From assembly GCF_000687555.1 (NCBI RefSeq), contig NZ_JHWJ01000013.1, forward strand, positions 98,495-162,494: 64,000 nucleotides of DNA. The letters run 5' to 3'. The stretch's first letter is position 1. Every line of letters begins with the position of its first letter. The notes under the pieces are model-generated. The model worked only from the letters and a program-made list of their open reading frames with translations, was not told where the DNA came from and searched no databases. Origin of the DNA: [Clostridium] aerotolerans DSM 5434. GTDB taxonomy: Bacteria; Bacillota; Clostridia; Lachnospirales; Lachnospiraceae. Shown piece after piece: positions 51,937-59,214 of this stretch. Made by a program: the position numbers and the translations under genes.

Positions 51937-53721
51937 ATGTCTAACTATCGAAGACTAATCTCATATATTTACGCCTATGAAGGCGGAGTCAAAGGAAAAA
52001 ACATCGGATTTGCCAAGATAGAGACGAGAGGAATCCAATGCAAGATTACGGTAAGTGTGAAACGGGTATATGTGGGTGGCAATGATATAGGGGTGTACTT
52101 ATTAGCCGGAGAGCAGGAAATCTACCTCGGTAATATTTTCATTCGAGGTGGTTCTGGTGAATTCAGAGCCGCAGTATCAGCAAGTGATATTGAGCATTCC
52201 GGTATTGCCGTGGATCAGTGCTTCGGACTGACCATCCACGACGTAAAAAATACATGGCGTTCCTATACGACCATATGGGAGGATGCAGTATCCCATGCGG
52301 CAGAAGTGGAATTAAAAAAAGCATCTCCGGCCAATCAAAGTGACGACCGGCCCGCAATTTCAGAAGAGCAGATAAAAAAGGCTGTCCGGGAAATAGAAGA
52401 AGAGTTTCCGCTGCAGTCCAGTGAAACATCAGAAAATAAAGACACATCCCAGCAGCAGGCTGAGGACGCAGTAGGGGAGGAGAACCTGGTTGCCTCTCTG
52501 GAAAGTGATGCAATAAAGGATGCTCTGGAGAATGACACCGGAGCTGACTCTGTGGAAATGCAAAATAACGTAGGCTACATAGTTGAGGAATCAGAGTCCC
52601 TGTTGGATGCCCAACAGCAGGGTGGAATGACCGGCCCCGCTCAGGGAATGACTGGCCCGAATCGAGGAATGACCGGCCCCACCCAGGGAATGACTGGCCC
52701 GAATCGAGGAATGACTGGCCCAACCGCAGGTGCGACAGGACCTTCTCCAATGCCTGTAAATGAGCCAATTCCAACTTTAACAGGTCCAATGTCCATAACC
52801 CGTCCCATCCCTACAGGACCAACACCGGTTACGAACCCGGTATTCATAGGCCCGATTCCAGGGATCGGACCGCGGACAACAGGTCCTACACCTCCAGGCC
52901 CCACAATAACAGGTCCCACCGTTGGCTGGGATGGAGATTCCTCTCCCTTTAGTACAGGTCCGGTTCCGGGCTCCCGTCCCGTAACAACAGGACCGGTTCC
53001 AGGCTGGTGGCAGCAGCCGCCATCTTCCACAGGTCCCACCGCTGGTGTGCCTCGGGCAAACCGTACCGGAGCTACCGGCCCCGTTTCCCAGGAATGGAGC
53101 GACCAAGGTGAGGAAAGCCAGGATACATTAGATACCTTGGCTTATGAAAATAAAGCTGGTCAGATGGAAGCAGAAGCAGTACCTGCTGAGGCCATATCCT
53201 ACGAAGATTCCCCTTCCCCTGGCAGAACCCTGCTTTACCGGGTCGATGCGCCGCTAAAGGAGGAACCAGTACAGCATCCGGATACTCCAAAGCTTGGCAA
53301 TCCGGCTGATTTAGAACGGCTTCTAAGGAATGAAGGCCAGGAAGAAAGTCCTCATGATATTGTATGGGATAAAATGAGACGGGAACATACCAGAATTCTC
53401 GCCTTTGACTATGAAGAAGGCTGTGAGATCTTAACCATCAAGCCCCAGGACATCGGCCTGTTGCCAAGAGACGCCTGGGTGTATGGAAACAACAGCTTCC
53501 TGCTCCACGGCTATTACAATTACCGTTACTTAATTCTGGCAAAGCTTTTCAATGAAAATGGAATGCCCCGTTACCTTTTAGGCGTTCCGGGCCATTATTA
53601 CAGCAATGAACGGTATATGGCTTCTATGTTTGGCTTCCCTAACTTTGTTCTGTCAAAAGAACAGCCGGTGGAAGACGGAAGGTTTGGTTTCTGGTACACA
53701 GATGTAAAAATAGGGGGCTGA
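51937..53721 (+). CDS. DUF6128-type protein with GMTGPxx repeat region
   Basis: This 594-residue protein has no signal peptide. The N-terminal ~120 residues (MSNYRRLISYIYAYEGGVKG) are a beta-rich domain. The middle (about 228-385) is Gly/Pro/Thr-rich, with five tandem GMTGPxx heptads and then looser TGPxP units. The C-terminal ~130 residues (from about 465) are globular (PQDIGLLPRDAWVYGNNSF; YRYLILAKLFNENG; RYLLGVPGHYY). I recognise the end as a DUF6128-like domain found in Lachnospiraceae. AAAGGAGTGG precedes the ATG. The function is unknown; a spore or surface coat role is speculative. Confidence 0.8.
   Translation: MSNYRRLISYIYAYEGGVKGKNIGFAKIETRGIQCKITVSVKRVYVGGNDIGVYLLAGEQEIYLGNIFIRGGSGEFRAAVSASDIEHSGIAVDQCFGLTIHDVKNTWRSYTTIWEDAVSHAAEVELKKASPANQSDDRPAISEEQIKKAVREIEEEFPLQSSETSENKDTSQQQAEDAVGEENLVASLESDAIKDALENDTGADSVEMQNNVGYIVEESESLLDAQQQGGMTGPAQGMTGPNRGMTGPTQGMTGPNRGMTGPTAGATGPSPMPVNEPIPTLTGPMSITRPIPTGPTPVTNPVFIGPIPGIGPRTTGPTPPGPTITGPTVGWDGDSSPFSTGPVPGSRPVTTGPVPGWWQQPPSSTGPTAGVPRANRTGATGPVSQEWSDQGEESQDTLDTLAYENKAGQMEAEAVPAEAISYEDSPSPGRTLLYRVDAPLKEEPVQHPDTPKLGNPADLERLLRNEGQEESPHDIVWDKMRREHTRILAFDYEEGCEILTIKPQDIGLLPRDAWVYGNNSFLLHGYYNYRYLILAKLFNENGMPRYLLGVPGHYYSNERYMASMFGFPNFVLSKEQPVEDGRFGFWYTDVKIGG
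52624..52728 (+). repeat. Five tandem 21-bp repeats encoding GMTGPxx heptads
   Basis: Five in-frame 21-base units encode GMTGPAQ, GMTGPNR, GMTGPTQ, GMTGPNR and GMTGPTA. Units two and four are identical in DNA, which suggests recent duplication or recombination. Confidence 0.9.
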
Positions 53722-53743
53722 TCAGCCCCCTTGTTTGCAGTTC

Positions 53744-54439
53744 TTATAGTTCAACGCCCCGAAGTGATGAATTTGGCAGAAATGGTTTTAAGCTCCCGAG
53801 AAAAGCTTCCAATTCCTCTCTGGTAAATGACTCATATCCGGGGCATAAAACCTCCTCAGACTCCACATAATTCTGAAGATAATAAAGAGAGGGCCCCATA
53901 AGCCACGTTCCAATATCATCAAAGTCCTTTTGAGAGTGGATACCTTTCACCACCGTAGTACGAAATTCAAAAGGGACATGCTTCTCCATTAAAAAAGCAG
54001 CACTTTCTTCCACCTGTTCCATATGGATTCCGGCAATCCCGGAGGCCTTTGGATAATTATCCTTCCCCGCCTTAATATCCATGGCAACGTAATCAAGCAG
54101 CCCCAGAGAGACCAGCCTTTTTAACACCTCAGGCCGATACCCGTTGGTATCCAGCTTCACAAGATAACCTAAATTCTTTATTTTTTCAATAAAAGCTTCT
54201 AAATCTCCATTCAAGGTAGGCTCACCGCCTGTAATGCAGATACCTTCCAATATCCCCTTCCGTTTTTCAAGAAAATCCATAATCTCATCCTCTGAAAATG
54301 ATGGCGTCACATCCCCTCCAATTAACTGGCTGTTATGGCAGAAAGGACATAAGAAATTGCAGCCGCCAAGGAATATGGTAGCAGCTACATGGCCAGGATA
54401 GTCAAGAAGCGTAGTTTTTTGAAGTCCGCAAAGTTTCAT
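53744..54439 (-). CDS. nrdG: Radical SAM activating enzyme, anaerobic ribonucleotide reductase type
   Basis: This 231-residue protein starts at the ATG at 54439, nine residues inside the longest frame. It has the 4Fe-4S/SAM motif FLGGCNFLCPFCHNS, then ICITGGEPTLNG and KLDTNGYRP. The family makes a glycyl radical on NrdD or related enzymes. No nrdD is seen here; it probably acts in trans. An extended -10 (TGGTATAAT) lies upstream on the minus strand. Another glycyl-radical target is possible. Confidence 0.82.
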   Translation of the reverse strand: MKLCGLQKTTLLDYPGHVAATIFLGGCNFLCPFCHNSQLIGGDVTPSFSEDEIMDFLEKRKGILEGICITGGEPTLNGDLEAFIEKIKNLGYLVKLDTNGYRPEVLKRLVSLGLLDYVAMDIKAGKDNYPKASGIAGIHMEQVEESAAFLMEKHVPFEFRTTVVKGIHSQKDFDDIGTWLMGPSLYYLQNYVESEEVLCPGYESFTREELEAFLGSLKPFLPNSSLRGVEL

Positions 54440-54508
54440 AGCTTCACCATTCCTTTGTTTCATGTTATACTTTCATTATACCATAATAAAATGCAAAGAG
54501 GAATTACC

Positions 54509-54997
54509 ATGACCAGTGATGAAAAATATATGAGAGCTGCTCTCTTACAGGCGAAAAAAGCACGTGACATCGGCGAGGTACCCATTGGCTGTGTCATTGT
54601 CTATGAAGATAAAATCATAGCCCGTGGTTATAACCGTCGTACCATAGATCAGAATGTTCTGTCTCATGCGGAGATCAATGCCATCAAAAAAGCATGTAAA
54701 TACATGGGAGACTGGAGATTAGAAGGCTGCACCATGTACGTGACCTTAGAGCCATGCCCCATGTGTGCCGGAGCCATTGTCCAGGCCAGAATTCCAAGAG
54801 TCGTCATCGGATGTATGAACCCCAAGGCAGGCTGCGCAGGCTCCGTTTTGGACATGCTTCATGAGGAACGGTTCAACCATCAGGTGGAGACAGAAATCGG
54901 AGTTCTTTTAGAGGATTGCTCCCAAATGATGAAAAACTTTTTCCGGGAACTCAGGGAAAAGAAAAAACAGAAACTGGAAGAGGCAAATCCCCTGTAA
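54509..54997 (+). CDS. tadA: tRNA-specific adenosine deaminase
   Basis: It converts A34 to inosine in tRNA-Arg. The 162-residue protein starts at the ATG at 54509, after AGAGGA. The zinc motif is SHAEINAIKKA with PCPMCAGAI, and the flanking ARGYNRRT and VIGCMNPKAGCAGSV fit TadA. It is the first gene of the tadA - SRP RNA - dnaX arrangement. Confidence 0.95.
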   Translation: MTSDEKYMRAALLQAKKARDIGEVPIGCVIVYEDKIIARGYNRRTIDQNVLSHAEINAIKKACKYMGDWRLEGCTMYVTLEPCPMCAGAIVQARIPRVVIGCMNPKAGCAGSVLDMLHEERFNHQVETEIGVLLEDCSQMMKNFFRELREKKKQKLEEANPL

Positions 54998-55001
54998 AAC
55001 C

Positions 55002-55030
55002 TTGACAATCCCCATGTTTCCATGTATACT
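55002..55030 (+). promoter_or_regulatory. Strong promoter of the SRP RNA gene
   Basis: TTGACA (55002-55007) and TATACT (55025-55030) are 17 bases apart; this is one of the best matches to consensus in the window, as expected for a stable RNA. Confidence 0.8.
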
Positions 55031-55059
55031 TAACTCCGGTTATATACTAAAATGTCATA

Positions 55060-55332
55060 AAGCTTCCGTGCAGCCGGGGAGATAGCGGTGCCCTGTACCT
55101 GCAATCCGCTCTAGCAGGGGTGATGTCTCACCCCGGGCCGTCCTGTTGCAGGGCTGCCCCTGAAAAGTGGCGATGACGTTTGGGTCTTACGCAACAGTAC
55201 TTCGTGAACCGTGTCAGGGCAGGAATGCAGCAGCACTAAATGAATGTTATTGTGTGCCGTGAGGGTGCCTGGACTGAGTTAACTATCAGGGTAACGCCTG
55301 TGATAGCGGTTCAAAGTGAGACGCACGGATTT
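55060..55332 (+). ncRNA. ffs: Signal recognition particle RNA, large bacterial type with Alu domain
   Basis: Domain IV is GTGTCAGGGCAGGAATGCAG with a GGAA tetraloop at 55222-55225, the Ffh-binding site. The 5' part (GCCGGGGAGATAGCGGTGCC onward) forms the Alu domain found in Bacillus and Clostridium. The two ends pair (TCCGTGC at 55065-55071 with GCACGGA at 55323-55329). Ends are estimated to within about ten bases. Confidence 0.9.
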
Positions 55333-55348
55333 AAATATAAAATTCATC

Positions 55349-55386
55349 AGACGCCGGAAACATATTATGTTTTGCGGTGTCTTTTA
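55349..55386 (+). terminator. Terminator of the SRP RNA gene
   Basis: AGACGCC / GGTGTCT outer stem and GAAACAT / ATGTTTT inner stem, followed by TTTT. Confidence 0.75.
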
Positions 55387-55543
55387 CAATTCCCGGAGTT
55401 CATTTTTACAAATTTCTTATTTTTCTTATATAATGAAGTTTTCCCTTGCCCGCCATTCCCCTTTGTATTATAATTGAGAATAAAATGGGTATAATAGTAC
55501 CTATTTCCCTAAACAAATCTAATCAAAGAAGGGGTGTGCTTTC

Positions 55544-56623
55544 ATGATGAGAATTGGAATGCTGACGAGCGGAGGAGACTGCCAGAGCTTAAACGCAACC
55601 ATGCGCGGCGTGGCAAAAGCACTTTACCGGATGTTCGACAATATAGAGATCATAGGCTTTGAAGATGGCTACAAAGGCCTTATTTATACAGATTACCGTA
55701 TTATGAGACCTGAGGAATTTTCCGGGATATTAACAAAAGGCGGAACCATTCTAGGCACTTCAAGACAGCCATTTAAACTGATGCGTACCCCTGATGCCAA
55801 TGGCCTTGATAAGGTGGAGGCCATGAAGCACACCTATAAAAAACTGAAATTAGAATGCCTCGTGGTATTAGGAGGCAACGGAAGCCAAAAGACAGCCAAT
55901 CTTCTCAGGGAAGAGGGGCTTAACGTAGTTTCCCTCCCAAAAACCATTGATAATGATTTATGGGGAACGGATATGACCTTTGGCTTCGAGAGTGCGATGA
56001 ACGTGGCAACCAATGCCATTGACTGCATTCATACTACAGCCGCATCCCACGGAAGAGTCTTTATTGTGGAGGTCATGGGCCATAAGGTAGGCTGGCTGAC
56101 TCTTTATGCCGGCATCGCAGGAGGAGCTGATATTATACTTCTTCCGGAGATACCTTATGATCTTGATATCGTAATTGAAGCCTTAAAGACCCGCACCAAG
56201 AACGGCAAAAAGTTTTCCATCATTGCCGTAGCCGAGGGTGCCATTTCAAAAGAGAATGCAGCTCTCAGTAAAAAAGAGCTGAAAGAGAAAAAGAAGAGCG
56301 GAGTCGTTTATCCATCTGTTGCTTACGAGATCGGAGCCATGATCACGGAGCGGACAGGCCAGGAGGTACGGGTCACTGTGCCAGGCCACATGCAAAGAGG
56401 AGGAGATCCATGTCCCTTTGACCGTGTGCTTTCCACCCGGCTTGGAGCAGAAGCGGCCCTGCTTATTAAGAACAAGGAATACGGCAATATGGTAGCGGTA
56501 CAGAACAATGATATTGTTAAGATGCCCCTTTCTGAAGTTGCCGGAAAATTAAAAACAGTCGACCCTCAATGCTCTATCGTCAAGGAAGCCAAGATGATAG
56601 GCATTAGCTTTGGGGACGAATAA
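55544..56623 (+). CDS. pfkA: 6-phosphofructokinase, mixed ATP/PPi type group
   Basis: This 359-residue glycolytic enzyme phosphorylates fructose 6-phosphate. N-terminal LTSGGDCQSLNATMRG replaces the ATP-type GGDAPGMNA. Two positions inform donor choice: GGNGS has Gly where PPi enzymes have Asp, while LPKTIDNDLWGTD has Lys where ATP enzymes usually have Gly. This mix is known from the group III actinobacterial/clostridial enzymes, so donor specificity is unclear, ATP being more likely. GHMQRGGDPCPFDR is the C-terminal sugar-phosphate site. AAGGGGTG precedes the ATG. Confidence 0.93.
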   Translation: MMRIGMLTSGGDCQSLNATMRGVAKALYRMFDNIEIIGFEDGYKGLIYTDYRIMRPEEFSGILTKGGTILGTSRQPFKLMRTPDANGLDKVEAMKHTYKKLKLECLVVLGGNGSQKTANLLREEGLNVVSLPKTIDNDLWGTDMTFGFESAMNVATNAIDCIHTTAASHGRVFIVEVMGHKVGWLTLYAGIAGGADIILLPEIPYDLDIVIEALKTRTKNGKKFSIIAVAEGAISKENAALSKKELKEKKKSGVVYPSVAYEIGAMITERTGQEVRVTVPGHMQRGGDPCPFDRVLSTRLGAEAALLIKNKEYGNMVAVQNNDIVKMPLSEVAGKLKTVDPQCSIVKEAKMIGISFGDE

Positions 56624-56636
56624 GGAGTCAATCAGC

Positions 56637-58202
56637 ATGTCATATACGGCATTGTATCGGAAATGGCGCCCGCCGTCCTTTACAGATGTAAAAGGACAGG
56701 ACCATATCGTACAAACATTAAAAAACCAGATAGTTTCCGGGCGTATCGGGCATGCATATCTGTTTTGCGGAACCAGAGGAACCGGTAAAACAAGTATTGC
56801 AAAGATTTTTGCAAAAGCAGTCAATTGTGAGCACCCGGAGGATGGAAGTCCCTGCGGAGAATGCCCAACCTGCAAAAACATTGCAGCCGGTGCTTCCCTT
56901 AACGTAGTAGAGATCGATGCCGCTTCCAACAATGGCGTCGAGAACATCAGGGAGATCAGGGACCAGGTCCAATATCCTCCCACAGAAGGCAAATACCGGG
57001 TTTATATCATCGATGAGGTTCATATGCTTTCTACAGGAGCCTTTAACGCACTGTTAAAGACTCTGGAAGAGCCGCCCTCCTACGTGATATTCATCTTAGC
57101 TACCACTGAGGTGCATAAGATTCCCGTAACCGTAATGTCCCGCTGTCAAAGATATGATTTTAAGCGCATTACGGTGGAGACGATTTCAGACCATTTAAAG
57201 GCCCTTACTGCCGCCGAACAAATACAGGTGGAAGACAAAGCCATTACTTATATCGCAAAAGCGGCGGACGGTGCCTTAAGAGATGCCTTAAGCCTGTTAG
57301 ACCAGTGCATTGCCTTTCACTATGGAGAGGTACTTACCTACGACAATGTCCTGGATGTCCTCGGTGCGGTGGATATCACTGTTTTCGGAACCTTGTTCCG
57401 TGCCATCACAGAGAACCGGACAAAGGACTGCATCTCCACTTTAGAGGAAATGGTAATACAAGGTAGAGAGCTTAGTCAGTTTGTGGTAGACTTTATCTGG
57501 TACCTGAGAAATCTTCTCATTTTAAAATCTGTTGACGATGCAGATAACCTGCTTGATATGTCAACAGAGAACCAGAACCTCCTGAAAGAGGACAGTAACA
57601 GGATCGATCAGGAAACCTTGCTTCGGTATATCCGTGTATTTTCAGATCTATCCAACCAGCTTCGCTATGCCTCCCAGAAACGGGTGCTCATCGAGGTCGC
57701 CTTAATAAAGCTGACCCGTCCCCAGATGGAAGAAAACTTAGACTCCCTCATTGAGAGAATCAAGTCCATAGAAAAGCAGCTGGAGCAAGGCGTAACGGTA
57801 GCCGCTGTGCAAAAAGAAGCACCTCCGAAAGAGGAGATGACTCCAGCAGAGCGTATCTCACTACCGAAAGGACAGCTGGAAGACTTAAATCTGATCCGAA
57901 GCGAATGGGGAAAGATCACCCGTGAATTAGGAGGCCCCAACAGGGCCAGCTTCCGGGAAACGGTGGTGGAACCAGCCGGAGAAAGCTGTCTTTGCATCGT
58001 TTTCGATGATCAGAACAGTTACATGATCGGAAGCAGAGAAGCTGTAATCTCAGAGTTAAAAGGGTATGTAGAAGATCATTACAAAAAGTCCATCGACTTT
58101 AAGACAAGAATTCGTGGCGGAGGCGAACGCCTGGATACCATTTACGTCAGCGACGAAGAACTAAAGACAAACATTTTAATGGATATTACAATAGAAGAAT
58201 AA
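56637..58202 (+). CDS. dnaX: DNA polymerase III subunits gamma and tau
   Basis: This 521-residue clamp loader ATPase has YRKWRPPSFTDVKGQDHIV, Walker A GTRGTGKTSIAKI, a four-Cys zinc module (CEHPEDGSPCGECPTC), Walker B YIIDEVHMLS and the SRC motif. The C-terminal ~150 residues are tau-like and bind the polymerase. The ATG at 56637 follows AAGGAG. It begins the dnaX-ybaB-recR operon. Confidence 0.96.
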   Translation: MSYTALYRKWRPPSFTDVKGQDHIVQTLKNQIVSGRIGHAYLFCGTRGTGKTSIAKIFAKAVNCEHPEDGSPCGECPTCKNIAAGASLNVVEIDAASNNGVENIREIRDQVQYPPTEGKYRVYIIDEVHMLSTGAFNALLKTLEEPPSYVIFILATTEVHKIPVTVMSRCQRYDFKRITVETISDHLKALTAAEQIQVEDKAITYIAKAADGALRDALSLLDQCIAFHYGEVLTYDNVLDVLGAVDITVFGTLFRAITENRTKDCISTLEEMVIQGRELSQFVVDFIWYLRNLLILKSVDDADNLLDMSTENQNLLKEDSNRIDQETLLRYIRVFSDLSNQLRYASQKRVLIEVALIKLTRPQMEENLDSLIERIKSIEKQLEQGVTVAAVQKEAPPKEEMTPAERISLPKGQLEDLNLIRSEWGKITRELGGPNRASFRETVVEPAGESCLCIVFDDQNSYMIGSREAVISELKGYVEDHYKKSIDFKTRIRGGGERLDTIYVSDEELKTNILMDITIEE

Positions 58203-58232
58203 TAGAACAGGAAAATCAGGAGGACAGATCCC

Positions 58233-58586
58233 ATGGCAAAACGTGGCGGTTTTTCAGGCGCAATGCCTGGCAATATGAACAATTTAATGAAGCAGGCACA
58301 GAAGATGCAGCGTCAGATGGAAGAGACGACAAAGGCCCTTGAGGAAAAGGAATACACCGCGAAAGCAGGCGGCGGAGCCGTAAGCGTTACTGTTTCCGGA
58401 AAAAAAGAAGTAACATCTGTAAAGCTGTCTCAGGAAGTTGTTGATCCTGATGATATAGAGATGTTAGAGGACCTGATTATGGCAGCTACCAACGAAGCCT
58501 TCCGTGAGATGGAGGAAGAGAATAGTTCTGCCATGGCTAAGCTTACCGGAGGGCTTGGCGGTTTAGGCGGAGGCTTTCCGTTCTAA
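58233..58586 (+). CDS. YbaB/EbfC family nucleoid-associated protein
   Basis: This 117-residue protein has the family pattern [20 protein letters not shown], then [19 protein letters not shown] and [20 protein letters not shown]. It ends in a Gly/Phe-rich tail. YbaB dimers bind DNA and always sit between dnaX and recR. AGGAGG precedes the ATG. Confidence 0.95.
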   Translation: MAKRGGFSGAMPGNMNNLMKQAQKMQRQMEETTKALEEKEYTAKAGGGAVSVTVSGKKEVTSVKLSQEVVDPDDIEMLEDLIMAATNEAFREMEEENSSAMAKLTGGLGGLGGGFPF

Positions 58587-58588
58587 TT

Positions 58589-59185
58589 ATGGATTACTAT
58601 AGCAGTCAGATAACGAAGTTAATCGAAGAGCTGTCAAAGCTTCCGGGCATTGGCAGTAAATCCGCACAGCGTCTGGCATTTCACATCATCAATATGCCGG
58701 AGGAACAAGTGGCAGGCCTTGCTTCATCCATTACAGAAGCAAAACGCAATGTACATTACTGCAAGGAATGCTTTACCCTGACGGACAAGGAACGATGTCC
58801 CATCTGTATGAGCGAAAAACGCAGTCATAAGGTGATCATGGTGGTGGAAGATACAAGAGATTTAGCTGCCTATGAAAAAACCGGAAAGTTTGAAGGCGTT
58901 TACCATGTCCTTCACGGTGCCATTTCCCCAATGCTTGGAATCGGACCTGGAGACATAAAGCTGAAGGAATTGATGCAGAGACTGCAGGGAGACGTGGAAG
59001 AGGTGATCATTGCCACCAATTCCAGTCTTGAAGGCGAGACAACAGCCATGTATATCAGCAAGCTGATCAAACCGACAGGAATCAGAGTTACCCGTATAGC
59101 CAGCGGAGTACCCGTTGGAGGAGACTTAGAGTACATAGATGAGGTAACATTGTTACGGGCCCTGGAAGGCAGGGTCGAACTGTAA
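58589..59185 (+). CDS. recR: Recombination protein RecR
   Basis: This 198-residue protein has an N-terminal helix-hairpin-helix ([16 protein letters not shown]), a Cys4 zinc module ([16 protein letters not shown]), and a Toprim domain ([16 protein letters not shown]). It works with RecF/RecO to load RecA at gaps. It starts two bases after the ybaB stop. Confidence 0.97.
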   Translation: MDYYSSQITKLIEELSKLPGIGSKSAQRLAFHIINMPEEQVAGLASSITEAKRNVHYCKECFTLTDKERCPICMSEKRSHKVIMVVEDTRDLAAYEKTGKFEGVYHVLHGAISPMLGIGPGDIKLKELMQRLQGDVEEVIIATNSSLEGETTAMYISKLIKPTGIRVTRIASGVPVGGDLEYIDEVTLLRALEGRVEL

Positions 59186-59214
59186 CTCATTTGCCTTGTT
59201 AGGAGATGCAAAGA

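Noticed and set aside
52624..52728. Possible CRISPR-like direct repeats
   Set aside because: The 21-base units are contiguous, in frame and have no spacers; they encode protein heptads.
52163..53106. Minus-strand Gly/Pro-rich frames opposite the repeat gene
   Set aside because: They mirror the GMTGP repeats; the + strand frame has the ribosome site and conserved end domains.
55240..55473. 77-codon open frame downstream of tadA
   Set aside because: Its first third lies inside the SRP RNA and the rest spans the SRP terminator; there is no ribosome site.
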